Shown: piece by piece, positions 17,601 to 26,072 of the stretch
Layout of the letters: each line of letters opens with the position of its first letter
Position numbering within the stretch: position 1 is the stretch's first letter
Origin: Guptibacillus algicola
GTDB lineage: Bacteria; Bacillota; Bacilli; Bacillales; Guptibacillaceae
Length of the DNA stretch: 64,000 nt
Direction: 5' to 3'
NCBI RefSeq assembly: GCF_020171805.1
Contig: NZ_JAIVAF010000001.1
Coordinates: forward strand, 930,001 to 994,000
The notes under the pieces: model-generated
What the model was told of the DNA's origin: nothing
Database searches by the model: none
Seen by the model: only the letters and a program-made list of their open reading frames with translations
Position numbers and translations under genes: made by a program

Positions 17601-18590
17601 CTATGTCGTCTTTCTTTTCACAAGTGATATGGGTAGTTCGATTACCGATTGTTGCTTACGATCAATTTCTCCATTCAAACAATCAATAAATACTGACATT
17701 GTTCGTGAGCCTATCTCTTCTCCTGGTTGGCAGATCGTTGTAAGCTCAGGCTCAATCAAACTAGCGATAGGTTGATCATCAAACCCTAAGATCGCAAGTT
17801 CTTCTGGAACTTTAAGACCGTAGCGTTTTGCTTCTTTTAATACCCCTGAAGCAACTTCATCTCCACCGGTAAAGACCGCATTTGGACGATCACGTAGGTT
17901 CATAATCTCTCTAAGCACGTTCTTACCATCTTCCATCGTGTATGTATTATGGAAAATCCATTCTTGGTTGAGTGGAAGACCAGCTTCAGACATGGCTCTT
18001 ACAAATCCTTTTCGTCGATCATTCGATAGACCGCTTTTAGAACCATGGCAAAATGCGATTTTCCTGTAGCCCCGCTCAATTAAATGGCGAGTGCCTAAAT
18101 AACTTCCATAGGCTTGATCAAGGCGAATGATAGGAACTGTTGCATTTCTGTGATACTCGTTACAAAGAATGATTGGACCTGATTCAGTATACGGCTTAAT
18201 CTCACTCCAATCGTTTTCAATCGATGTGAAAATCACCCCATCTACCTGCTTCGTCTTTAATAACGTGAGAAAATCCATTTCTTTCTTTTTACTAGACTGC
18301 GTTTGACAGATGAGCAATTGAAATCCTTTTTCTTCTGCCACTTTTTCGATTCCATCAAGGATCGAGGTGAAAAATGGGTTCGTTAGTCTCGGTATCAGTA
18401 CAGCTACAAGGTTTGTTTTCCTATTCCTAAGATTTCTTGCTGAGGTGTTAGGAAAATAACCTAATTCCTCCATCGCTTCATGTACAAGCCTTCGCTTTTC
18501 TTCCGATACGTGAGGATAGTTATTTATGACGCGAGATACTGTCGCACTAGAAAGCCCAGTTTGTTTGGCGACATCTGAAATTGTAGCCAT
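17601..18590 (-). CDS. LacI-family transcriptional regulator of the sugar cluster
   Basis: 329 residues. N-terminal helix-turn-helix TISDVAKQTGLSSATVSRVI with the LacI hinge GYFPNTSARNLRNRK, then a periplasmic-binding-like sensor domain (LVAVLIPRLTNPFFTSILDG). The ATG at 18590 is chosen because GGGGAGG lies 7 nt upstream; a TTG one codon earlier is less likely. It sits between the importer operon and the second TIM-barrel gene and is flanked on both sides by TGNAATCGATTNCA operators, so it probably represses both units and itself. The effector is presumably the imported sugar or a metabolite. Confidence 0.9.
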   Translation of the reverse strand: MATISDVAKQTGLSSATVSRVINNYPHVSEEKRRLVHEAMEELGYFPNTSARNLRNRKTNLVAVLIPRLTNPFFTSILDGIEKVAEEKGFQLLICQTQSSKKKEMDFLTLLKTKQVDGVIFTSIENDWSEIKPYTESGPIILCNEYHRNATVPIIRLDQAYGSYLGTRHLIERGYRKIAFCHGSKSGLSNDRRKGFVRAMSEAGLPLNQEWIFHNTYTMEDGKNVLREIMNLRDRPNAVFTGGDEVASGVLKEAKRYGLKVPEELAILGFDDQPIASLIEPELTTICQPGEEIGSRTMSVFIDCLNGEIDRKQQSVIELPISLVKRKTT

Positions 18591-18633
18591 CAATTAACCT
18601 CCCCAGAAAGCTCAATAGCCTCCCCCCGTTCTT

Positions 18634-18661
18634 TGTAATCGATTACATGGAATCGATTGCA
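18634..18661 (-). promoter_or_regulatory. Two adjacent LacI-type operators upstream of the regulator gene
   Basis: TGTAATCGATTACA (18634-18647) is a perfect 14-bp palindrome; TGGAATCGATTGCA (18648-18661) abuts it directly. Same core as the sites at 17550-17584, with the CG centre typical of LacI-family operators. Suggests autoregulation. Confidence 0.72.
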
Positions 18662-18718
18662 TTCATTGTACCCCATCTTTTTTATACCTTCAAGACTATT
18701 TTTAGAAAATTTTTACGA

Positions 18719-19477
18719 TTACTTTTTATTTATTTCTAACTTTCTTAAAAATCGGTAACTTCTTGAAATACTCTCAATGGGATCGAGCTGACACTCATCT
18801 TGTTCAACAACCCACCATTGCACATTGCTTTCAGGCCCTTGCTCAAGAACGTCTTGAATTGCAAGGTTCCCAGTTCCTAAAATAACCGTATCTTCATTAC
18901 CATCATCTGAACGATCTTTCAAATGAACAACTGGCGTCCGTCCTTTATAAGCTTTTAACCAATCAACAGGATTGTGCCCCGCTCTTTCTAACCAGTAAAT
19001 ATCAAATTCTCCTTGAATTCTTTCGTCACGATCTAGAATCATAGTGAGTGGAGAGTTCGTCATTTTTTTTTCAAGTTCAAAGTCATGGTGATGATACGAA
19101 ATGGACATTCCATGTTCCACACATTTCTCAACTGCATCTTTTAATACATCCGCAACACGTTCATAGCTCTCCTCATTTCGCATTTCAGGCGGAAGCCATG
19201 GACAAACGATACGCGTATTGCCAAGTTTCATCTGTTCATAGATCACTTGTTCAAGGTCTTGTTCGATTCGCTCAAATGGAATATGGTGACCCACCACTTC
19301 TAATCCTAGCTCATCCAATCTTTCTTTCACTTCTTCTGGTCGATGACCAAATAACCCAGCGAGCTCTACACCTTCATAACCAATTCCGGCTACCCGTTCT
19401 AGCGTCTTGAAGAAATCTTTTTCACATTCGTTCCTTAGTGTGTAAAGCTGCACACCAACACCGATCTCATTTAACAT
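18719..19477 (-). CDS. Sugar phosphate isomerase/epimerase-type TIM-barrel enzyme (second, short form)
   Basis: 252 residues, AP-endonuclease-2 TIM barrel beginning MLNEIGVGVQLYTLRNECEKD. Likely metal/substrate residues: SISYHHHDFELE (~125-136), GEFDIYWLERAG (~155), VVHLKDRSDDG (~182) and WVVEQDECQ (~222). It resembles inosose-dehydratase/keto-sugar-acting members more than xylose isomerase. Separated from the regulator gene by the double operator region, so it is a separate unit upstream of lacI with read-through possible. Probably acts in the same pathway as the long paralogue at 10109; the two share only the fold. Confidence 0.82.
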   Translation of the reverse strand: MLNEIGVGVQLYTLRNECEKDFFKTLERVAGIGYEGVELAGLFGHRPEEVKERLDELGLEVVGHHIPFERIEQDLEQVIYEQMKLGNTRIVCPWLPPEMRNEESYERVADVLKDAVEKCVEHGMSISYHHHDFELEKKMTNSPLTMILDRDERIQGEFDIYWLERAGHNPVDWLKAYKGRTPVVHLKDRSDDGNEDTVILGTGNLAIQDVLEQGPESNVQWWVVEQDECQLDPIESISRSYRFLRKLEINKK

Positions 19478-19553
19478 GGTTAAGCCTCCCCAAATGATAA
19501 ATTTCTCTCGTGTGCACCTTTCGAGATGAGATCTTTATATCCTCTTTTAAAAT

Positions 19554-19577
19554 AAAAAAGTCCTTCCATAGGAAGGA
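19554..19577 (-). terminator. Terminator of the 253-residue Cys-rich gene
   Basis: TCCTTCC (19561-19567) / GGAAGGA (19571-19577), triloop, with six A on the plus side forming the T-run of the minus transcript. Confidence 0.82.
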
Positions 19578-19599
19578 TGTTATTTAATATATAATTCAT

Positions 19600-20361
19600 T
19601 TAAGGACATTCTACAATCGCTACCGATTTTCCTCCGCCAACAGATGGTCTGAACGGTGCTGTTTCAAAAACAACTAAATTGTTTTCATCATATAGAGTTA
19701 TTTTAATCGTGCCTTCTCCACCTGCAGTTAAGATAACCTCGTAGGTAAACACACCATCTAACCCATTTGCTCCCATTTGAGTGGCCGTTCCTACGCCACA
19801 TACTGTAAGAATCGTATTTTCCATCGAGCAAATAGCACTTGTGAAAGTATTTGCTTCAAAGTTAAAACCAAACATTGACCCTCCACTAGGAGGAACTCTG
19901 AATTGAAAAACGCTTTGATCAATTGAACAGCTAGGGCAAATATTTATTCTTCCGTTCACGTTTCTTCGTGTATCTGAAGGAACCAAGAAGTCCACTCGGT
20001 TATTTGCGAACGTTTCTGGAGTACCCGATTGACCTGCTGTAATTGTTCCGCTGCACTCGCACTCAATAGGCGGTGGGGGTGGCGGAATTGGCGGTACGTT
20101 CTGCTTAATGATTCCTGCAAGCTTACGACAATCCCATACTTGTATCGTCTGACCTGTAAACGATTTGAATTTTGCACAACAAGTTTTTGGGTCAAGTTCA
20201 ATAAACCTTAAATTTGCTACTTTTAATCCATTCTTTTTTACTAGCGTAAAAAACTGCTCTTCTGAGTCGTCAAATAGACAATCTTTTTTACTTAATTTAC
20301 GTAAGACACTGCACACACATCCTTCACAATCGCAAGAAGTGTGCTTTTTCTTATGATCCAT
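19600..20361 (-). CDS. Probable spore-surface protein: Cys-rich N-terminal domain, polyproline hinge, beta-rich C-terminal domain
   Basis: 253 residues. N-terminal ~85 residues carry CEGCVCSVLR, QFFTLV, DPKTCCAKF and WDCRKLAGI, all shared with the adjacent 98-residue protein. A hinge PPIPPPPPPIECEC (~91-104) links to a C-terminal ~150-residue domain rich in Gly, Thr, Asn and beta-branched residues, ending SVGGGKSVAIVECP. No signal peptide or membrane helix. Cys-rich, non-secreted, spore-former-specific proteins of this build are typically coat or exosporium components; this is inference, as I cannot assign a named family. Overlaps no gene; 17 bp after its paralogue, so likely co-transcribed. 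Confidence 0.7.
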   Translation of the reverse strand: MDHKKKHTSCDCEGCVCSVLRKLSKKDCLFDDSEEQFFTLVKKNGLKVANLRFIELDPKTCCAKFKSFTGQTIQVWDCRKLAGIIKQNVPPIPPPPPPIECECSGTITAGQSGTPETFANNRVDFLVPSDTRRNVNGRINICPSCSIDQSVFQFRVPPSGGSMFGFNFEANTFTSAICSMENTILTVCGVGTATQMGANGLDGVFTYEVILTAGGEGTIKITLYDENNLVVFETAPFRPSVGGGKSVAIVECP

Positions 20362-20378
20362 CGTTATCCTCCTCTCCT

Positions 20379-20675
20379 TTATTCACCATTTAGCTGAACT
20401 CTCATACTGCTAATTCCATGAAGCTTTCGACAATCAAAGATGTAAACATTTCCATCCATATCCACAAACGTTGCACAGCATGTTTTCTCATCTAGATCTT
20501 TAAACATGAGTCCACCGATATTTAATGTTGGATCACCAAATAAAATCGTGAAAAACTGAGTACCTTTTTTGCATAGGTCGTGCTGGTGATCCGTACAGTC
20601 TCTTAGTATTGAACAAACACATCCGTCGCATTTGCCTTTCTTGTCTTTCGATTTTGAGTTACACCCACAGTCCAT
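20379..20675 (-). CDS. Short paralogue: Cys-rich probable spore-surface protein
   Basis: 98 residues beginning MDCGCNSKSKDKKGKCDGC. It shares with the downstream neighbour the ordered motifs CDGCVCSILR, QFFTIL, DEKTCCATF and FDCRKLHGI but lacks the polyproline hinge and C-terminal domain. Eleven Cys in 98 residues suggests disulfide cross-linking or metal binding. AAGGAGGG ribosome-binding site 8 nt before the ATG. First gene of a two-gene unit. The coat/exosporium role is inferred from composition and context. Confidence 0.72.
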   Translation of the reverse strand: MDCGCNSKSKDKKGKCDGCVCSILRDCTDHQHDLCKKGTQFFTILFGDPTLNIGGLMFKDLDEKTCCATFVDMDGNVYIFDCRKLHGISSMRVQLNGE

Positions 20676-20781
20676 CTTGACCCTCCTTTACCCATAAAAG
20701 TTTTATCACTCTATCTTACTCTTAAAAAACCGAATTGCTTGGACTAGTCACTAGACAACCTTAGGGATTTTTCAGCTCAAT

Positions 20782-20818
20782 AAAAAAAAGCCATCGCAAA
20801 CTTAATTGCGAAGACTTT
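20782..20818 (-). terminator. Terminator of yutM
   Basis: TCGCAA (20794-20799) / TTGCGA (20806-20811) inside an AAAG/CTTT outer stem, with eight A on the plus side giving a T-run on the minus strand. Confidence 0.75.
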
Positions 20819-20828
20819 AGAAATCGTG

Positions 20829-21185
20829 TTAACAATTCTCCGGCGTACCAGCATTCGTCGCTGTTTTAAACGAAGAACCGCACCCGCATGATGCGATCGC
20901 GTTCGGGTTTTCGATGGTGAACCCGCCGCCCATCATGTTTTGTTTATAATCGATCTGAACACCTTCTAAGACCGGTGCACTTTCGTTATCCATAATAATC
21001 GTTACGCCATGTTGTGGATCGAGCGATTGATCATCGTCGTTCATTTCTGTATCGAAGCCCATGCCGTAGCTTAGGCCAGTACAGCCTCCACCTTTTACAC
21101 CTACACGCAGGTAAAGGTTATCGCCTTCTTCTTGCTTCATCATTTCTTTTACCTGTGCTGCTGCAGCTTCAGATAAATGGATCAT
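20829..21185 (-). CDS. yutM: HesB/IscA/ErpA-type iron-sulfur assembly protein YutM
   Basis: 118 residues of the A-type Fe-S carrier family. The three conserved Cys are present: GGGCTGLSYGM (~33-43) and the C-terminal CGCGSSF (~99-105). These bind or hand over an Fe-S cluster or iron to apo-targets. Ribosome-binding site GGAGGG. Position next to dapF reproduces B. subtilis yutM-dapF. The Suf assembly operon at 47464-52733 would supply clusters. Confidence 0.92.
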   Translation of the reverse strand: MIHLSEAAAAQVKEMMKQEEGDNLYLRVGVKGGGCTGLSYGMGFDTEMNDDDQSLDPQHGVTIIMDNESAPVLEGVQIDYKQNMMGGGFTIENPNAIASCGCGSSFKTATNAGTPENC

Positions 21186-21258
21186 ACATATCCCTCCATT
21201 TCACCATAATGCTACTTCTAGTATACAGTGCTCAGTCCTTAAGCTCAACAATCGAACC

Positions 21259-21456
21259 TTATCGGACAGATACACTCATTTCTTCAGAACGCTCTTTGTA
21301 TTTTATCTGTAATATCAGATTATGCTTTTCATCAAGCTTTTGACTGTACTCTAGAACTTTTGGATGGTTTAAGCCCATTGCTACTGCTGTTTGCATCATT
21401 TTCGTTCGTAGAGATTCAATTTCGTCATTGTATCGCTGCATTTCTATACCGTCCAA
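21259..21456 (-). CDS. Spo0E-family aspartyl-phosphate phosphatase
   Basis: About 65 residues. The Spo0E pattern is clear: IESLRTKMMQTAVAMGL followed by VLEYSQKLDEKHN, with the SQxLD signature whose Asp and Gln contact phosphorylated Spo0A. Such proteins dephosphorylate Spo0A~P and delay sporulation. The frame stays open to 21519, but a TTG at 21456 preceded by AGGGG at about 9 nt fits better; an ATG at 21441 is the alternative. Not part of the standard B. subtilis yutM-dapF order, so an inserted gene. Confidence 0.75.
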   Translation of the reverse strand: MDGIEMQRYNDEIESLRTKMMQTAVAMGLNHPKVLEYSQKLDEKHNLILQIKYKERSEEMSVSVR

Positions 21457-21534
21457 TGCCTGCGTCCCCTCTCTATAAGTACCTCCTTCCATTCTACATG
21501 AATATCCTTTTATTAACAAACATCTCTAAATTTG

Positions 21535-22401
21535 TTAACAACTGTAATAGATTCCGGTGGCAATCGTTGTTGCTGGTCCTGTCATCATCACATGGTTATC
21601 TTCTTTCCAAGTGATCTCAAGATCACCGCCTGCTAAATGGACTGTTACGGGTGTCCCTTTTTCTGTTTTATCATTTAACACGCCAGCCACTACGGCTGCG
21701 CAAGCTCCAGTTCCACACGCCTGTGTGATTCCAGATCCTCTTTCCCATACTCTGAAATGAAATTCAGAGTTTGATACAACTTCAACGAACTCTACGTTAA
21801 TGCTTTCAGGAAATAGTTCATGATTTGTAAAATAAGGCCCTGCTGTTGTAAGCGGTGCTTCGTCGATGTTATCTACAAACATCACCATGTGTGGATTTCC
21901 CATCGAAACTCCGGTCATGGTAAAAAGTTCTTCATTGTAATAAACCGATTCTTTAATCACTTCATCATCAGGATTTCCTACCATTGGAAGGCTTCCTTTT
22001 GTCCATTGAGGTACTCCCATGTTGATCGTAACTGACTCTACGACACCATTTTCCTGTTGAACAACAGCATGAACAAGACCAGCTAGTGTCTCAATAGCAA
22101 AGGATGTATCTGTGACAATATTGTTCTCATACGCGTACTTCGCTAAACAACGTAAGCCGTTTCCACAGTTTTTCCCTTCTGAACCATCTTTATTGAAGAT
22201 GCGCATCTTCACATCCGCTTGATCTGAAGGACAGATTAAGATCATTCCGTCGGATCCAATGCCTGTATGTACGTTTGAGACATCGATCGCGTATTGTGAC
22301 AGACGGTCTTCACTGAGTTCTTGTTGGAACATGTCGATGTAAATGTAGGTGTTGCCTAATCCGTGCATTTTTGTATACGTAATTTCTGGCAATGATTTCA
22401 C
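21535..22401 (-). CDS. dapF: Diaminopimelate epimerase
   Basis: 288 residues. Interconverts LL- and meso-diaminopimelate for lysine and peptidoglycan synthesis. Both catalytic Cys are visible in mirror contexts: GKNCGNGLRCLAKYA near 75-88 and QACGTGACAAVVAG near 225-238. The family start TYTKMHGLGN is at residues 9-18. Initiation is apparently at a GTG at 22401 with a weak ribosome-binding site. Followed upstream in the operon by a small zinc-motif gene and the nucleoside carrier. Confidence 0.95.
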   Translation of the reverse strand: MKSLPEITYTKMHGLGNTYIYIDMFQQELSEDRLSQYAIDVSNVHTGIGSDGMILICPSDQADVKMRIFNKDGSEGKNCGNGLRCLAKYAYENNIVTDTSFAIETLAGLVHAVVQQENGVVESVTINMGVPQWTKGSLPMVGNPDDEVIKESVYYNEELFTMTGVSMGNPHMVMFVDNIDEAPLTTAGPYFTNHELFPESINVEFVEVVSNSEFHFRVWERGSGITQACGTGACAAVVAGVLNDKTEKGTPVTVHLAGGDLEITWKEDNHVMMTGPATTIATGIYYSC

Positions 22402-22413
22402 TCTTTCTATATA

Positions 22414-22653
22414 TTAATTACTATTCCGAACAGCTTGCGTTGTCCAAAAATAATCGTCATCTATTTTTACGATATGAACCTTGCCGTTGCAGCAAGGCAT
22501 CACTAATCGCGTTTTGATCTCTTGTAACCCCTGTTCAAAGTCTCTTTCTGTCATAGGAGTAAGGACGTTTTCACTATGACAAAAAGGGCACTCATTCACA
22601 TAAACGTCGCCCATCATCCTGTCATATGGCAGTGTATGGTTGAAGCTCGTCAT
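22414..22653 (-). CDS. Conserved small protein with CxxC motif, 79 residues
   Basis: Starts MTSFNHTLPYDRMMGDVYVN; NECPFCHSENVLTP and a later MPCCNGKVHIV provide four Cys that could form a zinc site. GGGGAGG 8 nt upstream fixes the ATG at 22653 rather than the longer frame. Lies 12 bp before dapF, presumably co-transcribed. Conserved in Bacillus as a hypothetical protein to my recollection; function unknown. Confidence 0.72.
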   Translation of the reverse strand: MTSFNHTLPYDRMMGDVYVNECPFCHSENVLTPMTERDFEQGLQEIKTRLVMPCCNGKVHIVKIDDDYFWTTQAVRNSN

Positions 22654-22729
22654 GCGTGCTCGCCTCCCCTTGTCAGTCATTGAAACAAGTATACAACAAT
22701 ACATGTGAAAAACAATATTGTTGCTTAAA

Positions 22730-22757
22730 GAAAAAAAGCCTCTATAAAAGAGGCTTT
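22730..22757 (-). terminator. Terminator of the nucleoside transporter gene
   Basis: Perfect 9-bp stem AAAGCCTCT (22735-22743) / AGAGGCTTT (22749-22757) with a T-run on the minus strand, directly after the stop at 22761. Confidence 0.88.
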
Positions 22758-22760
22758 GAA

Positions 22761-23984
22761 TTAAAAGATAAGCATACCAGCAATAGCTGCGTTTAGAAGG
22801 TTTGCAAGCGTACCTGCAAGGATTGCGCGCATTCCGAATTTAGCAATTTCAGGACGACGTTTTGGAGCAAGTCCACCAAGTCCTCCTAGCAGAATTGCTA
22901 GAGATGAGAAGTTAGCGAATCCGCATAGTGCGAAACTGATAATCGCAACTGACTTCTCTGAAAGGCTTCCGGTACCAATTTCAGGTCCGAAAGAAGAGAA
23001 TGCTACGAATTCGTTAAGAATAAGTTTTTGACCGATATAGTTACCAGCTTGTACAGCATCTTGCCATGGTACACCGATGACGAACGCTAGTGGGGAGAAG
23101 ATGTAACCAAGAATCTGTTCAATCGTGATTCCACCAAATCCGAAGAATCCACCGATTCCACCGATTAGTCCGTTAAGTAGTGCGATCAAAGCGATGAAAG
23201 ATAGTAGCATCGCACCAACGTTAAGCGCTAGCTTAAGACCGTCTGATGCACCGTGTGCTGCTGCGTCGATCACGTTAACATGATCTTCGTTTCTTTCCAT
23301 CTTAATCTTATCAGCCGTTTCTGATTTTTCAGTTTCAGGCATGATTAGTTTTGCCATTAACAAACCTGCTGGAGCAGCCATGAAGCTTGCTGCAAGTAAA
23401 TATTCCAAAGGTACACCTAGGAGAGAGTACCCAATTAGTACAGAACCTGCAACTGATGCAAGACCACCAGTCATTACTGCGAATAGTTCTGACTTTGTCA
23501 TTTTATCCAAGTATGGTTTTACAACTAGTGGAGCTTCCGTTTGACCAACGAAAATATTCGCTGTAGCAGAAAGTGACTCTGCTTTACTTGTCCCAAGAAC
23601 CCAAGAGATTGCTCCACCTAGAATGCGAATGATCCATTGCATAATTCCAAGATAATAAAGAACTGAAATTAATGAGGAGAAGAAGATAATGATCGTTAAT
23701 ACTTGAAAAGCAAAAATAAATCCAACTTGCTCATTACCAATCAACCCACCGAATAGAAATTCAATTCCCTCATTAGCATAATTAATAATATCTTGTACGC
23801 GAAGTGCTAACCACTTCAGCGCTTCTTTACCTGTTTCCCACTTTAGAACTACAAACGCGAATGCTATCTGAATAGCCAGCGCACCAAAAACTGTGCGAAG
23901 GTTAATTGATCTACGATTCGTCGAAAAGATTAACGCGATGGCAAATAGAACAGCCATACCGCCTAAACCCCATAATATTTGCAT
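22761..23984 (-). CDS. yutK: NupC/CNT-family nucleoside transporter YutK
   Basis: 407 residues, concentrative nucleoside transporter family. Family landmarks: [13 protein letters not shown] around 148-160 (the QTEAP nucleoside-binding turn), NLLNAAIAG near the end, [22 protein letters not shown] around 355-376 (NFSSL), and NEFVAFSS around 320. Imports nucleosides using Na+ or H+. Monocistronic. The 229 bp upstream (23985-24213) are AT-rich; no riboswitch fold was found there. Confidence 0.92.
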   Translation of the reverse strand: MQILWGLGGMAVLFAIALIFSTNRRSINLRTVFGALAIQIAFAFVVLKWETGKEALKWLALRVQDIINYANEGIEFLFGGLIGNEQVGFIFAFQVLTIIIFFSSLISVLYYLGIMQWIIRILGGAISWVLGTSKAESLSATANIFVGQTEAPLVVKPYLDKMTKSELFAVMTGGLASVAGSVLIGYSLLGVPLEYLLAASFMAAPAGLLMAKLIMPETEKSETADKIKMERNEDHVNVIDAAAHGASDGLKLALNVGAMLLSFIALIALLNGLIGGIGGFFGFGGITIEQILGYIFSPLAFVIGVPWQDAVQAGNYIGQKLILNEFVAFSSFGPEIGTGSLSEKSVAIISFALCGFANFSSLAILLGGLGGLAPKRRPEIAKFGMRAILAGTLANLLNAAIAGMLIF

Positions 23985-24213
23985 GTTTTACACCCCTTAA
24001 TTAATATTCGTACCAGTCATAAGCTTAGCGTACCCAAATCATTACCATAAGAAAGCATATATATATTAAAAGTTTGGATACAGCGCTTACAAACCCATTC
24101 TGAAATATTCGACAATTTTCGCATATTGTCCCAAAAGAAAAAGCCTGTTCTCTCTCTATCAGACTTCTTTTGACCTTTGTCATTATAACATATATCCCCT
24201 TCATGAAAAGGTT

Positions 24214-24444
24214 TTATTTTCGTAATTCTAGATCAGTTATAATCTTCTCTAACAGTTGATCAGGATCCGTTGAGCTCATCAAAATTCCATTCACGATAGC
24301 AAAAGCCTCTTCATAGCAGTTACCGCAATACCCTAGACAACCGTAGTCGATCAGTTCGATATTTCCATAACTTTCTAAACCCCTCCACACTTTGTTATTA
24401 CTCCTTAAATTGCCACTACAAAACTCAATCGTATGCAAACGCAC
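24214..24444 (-). CDS. yuzB: YuzB, DUF1450 protein
   Basis: 76 residues with four Cys: an isolated FCSGN near the N-terminus and the cluster DYGCLGYCGNCYEEAF at ~33-48. The Cys pattern resembles thioredoxin-like ferredoxin folds and may bind Fe-S or zinc. No ribosome-binding site of note. Divergent from yutJ, as in B. subtilis. Biochemical role unknown. Confidence 0.85.
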   Translation of the reverse strand: MRLHTIEFCSGNLRSNNKVWRGLESYGNIELIDYGCLGYCGNCYEEAFAIVNGILMSSTDPDQLLEKIITDLELRK

Positions 24445-24658
24445 CCATCCCCTTACAATCCATTTCAGAATTCATATTGTAGAAAAGTAGCAGTTTCGCT
24501 ATACTTTTAACTGTCGAAGCAGATCGAACTTACCTATTGCTTTTATTATAACGCGTGTATCTTCCTACTTCCTTCATTTCTTTAAATTTCATTACTACAT
24601 TTTGCTAATAAAGGGATACTGCGTTATTGAATTTGTTCTTACAAAGGGGAAATTTCAC

Positions 24659-25723
24659 ATGAAAAGGCTCGTGCTTGTAGGCGGAGGATATGGGGGAATG
24701 CGTATTCTCCAGAAATTATTCGCTCAAGATTTACCAAAAGATGTATCAATAACGCTAGTTGACCGTAATCCTTACCACAGTTTGAAAACAGAATACTATG
24801 CGCTTGCGGCTGGGACAGCAAGTGATCATCATATTCGCGTTCAATTTCCAACGCATCCGAATTTGGAAGTAAAGTACGGTGAAATTACTGAATTGGATTT
24901 AAATGAAAATGTTATTCATCTGAAAGACGATGAATCAATTCCTTACGATTCCCTAGTCATCGGCTTAGGTTGTGAGGATAAATACCACAATGTGCCTGGT
25001 GCAAAAGAGCACACGATGAGTATTCAAACAATCGATTCTTCTAGAAGAACATATGAAGTTCTAAATAATCTAGGTGCACGATCGGTTGTAGGAATCGTAG
25101 GTGGCGGTTTAAGTGGGGTTGAGCTTGCAAGCGAGCTTCACGAAAGCCGACCTGATCTTGAAATTAAGCTTTTTGACAGAGGAAAGACGATCCTTTCTGC
25201 GTTTCCTGATCGTCTAGGGAACTATGTACAAACATGGTTTGAAGATCGAGACGTAACGGTTGTAAGTGAATCCAATATCACGATGGTCGAACCGAACACC
25301 CTTTATAATCATGGTGATCCTGTTCATTGTGATGCGATCGTTTGGACTGCTGGTATCCAGCCCAATCAATTAGTACGTGACCTTGATGTCGAGAAGGATG
25401 GTCAGCAGCGAATCATCCTAGATGAGCACCACAAAATCCCTGATCATTCAAACGTATTCGTTGTAGGAGATTGTGCAAGCCTTCCTTATTCTCCTAGTGC
25501 TCAGCTAGCAGAGGAACAAGCAGAACAAATCGCACTTGTTCTACAAAAGGAATGGAAGCAAGAAGCTCTTCCGAAGTTACCACCGATTAAAGTCAAAGGA
25601 ACGCTCGGGTCCCTTGGGAGTAAGCATGGATTCGGTGTAATGGCGAACAGACCATTAACAGGTCGAGTTCCTCGTCTTCTTAAGTCTGGTATTCTCTGGA
25701 TGTACAAAAACCATAATGGATAG
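24659..25723 (+). CDS. yutJ: NADH dehydrogenase-like flavoprotein YutJ
   Basis: 354 residues, NDH-2-type. FAD site RLVLVGGGYGGMRI at 3-16; NAD site VVGIVGGGLSGVELA near 145; [11 protein letters not shown] near 270; SAQLAEEQAEQIAL after it. AAAGGGG ribosome-binding site selects ATG at 24659; the open frame begins 57 nt earlier without one. Somewhat shorter than YumB (5811-7028), lacking a clear C-terminal amphipathic anchor. Quinone or NADH specificity is not proved by sequence. Confidence 0.88.
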   Translation: MKRLVLVGGGYGGMRILQKLFAQDLPKDVSITLVDRNPYHSLKTEYYALAAGTASDHHIRVQFPTHPNLEVKYGEITELDLNENVIHLKDDESIPYDSLVIGLGCEDKYHNVPGAKEHTMSIQTIDSSRRTYEVLNNLGARSVVGIVGGGLSGVELASELHESRPDLEIKLFDRGKTILSAFPDRLGNYVQTWFEDRDVTVVSESNITMVEPNTLYNHGDPVHCDAIVWTAGIQPNQLVRDLDVEKDGQQRIILDEHHKIPDHSNVFVVGDCASLPYSPSAQLAEEQAEQIALVLQKEWKQEALPKLPPIKVKGTLGSLGSKHGFGVMANRPLTGRVPRLLKSGILWMYKNHNG

Positions 25724-25725
25724 AG

Positions 25726-25761
25726 AAAAGGCCAGTGAGAACCTCATCTCACTGGCCTTTT
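25726..25761. terminator. Bidirectional terminator yutJ/yuzD
   Basis: Perfect 15-bp stem AAAAGGCCAGTGAGA (25726-25740) / TCTCACTGGCCTTTT (25747-25761), 6-nt loop. Confidence 0.92.
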
Positions 25762-25763
25762 CA

Positions 25764-26072
25764 TTAAGCTGTAGAAGCATGGTCATCGAGTACAGCATAC
25801 AGATCTTTCAAGCGAGGGTTACCTTCTGAAATAATCTGGTGTTGAATCACGACAACTGGATAAAAAAGATCTTCCTCGATCACTTTCTCGGCAAAAGCAG
25901 CTTCTTCACCTTCTAGCTTAGAGAAAATATCTATATAACGTACGGATATGTTTCGTTCTGGGTATTTACGGGACAACGCGGCTTGTAACCAATCCGCTGT
26001 TTCTTCTGAAGATGGGAGATTGACACAACTTGCACAACGTTCACCTGCTCCATATACAAGCACTTCTTCCAT
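25764..26072 (-). CDS. yuzD: YuzD, DUF1462 thioredoxin-like protein
   Basis: 102 residues, thioredoxin-like fold: an N-terminal strand (EEVLVYGAG) followed by RCASCVNLPSS with a CxxC at 13-16, then SVRYIDIF and YPVVVIQHQIISEG (the cis-Pro-type region). The family is annotated as disulfide-like or Fe-S-related of unknown role. It lies divergently next to the NfuA-like yutI, which suggests a link to Fe-S maturation; that is inference from position. Confidence 0.85.
   Translation of the reverse strand: MEEVLVYGAGERCASCVNLPSSEETADWLQAALSRKYPERNISVRYIDIFSKLEGEEAAFAEKVIEEDLFYPVVVIQHQIISEGNPRLKDLYAVLDDHASTA

Noticed and set aside
23985-24213. Possible purine riboswitch before the nucleoside transporter
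   Set aside because: None of the conserved purine-aptamer junction or loop sequences could be found.
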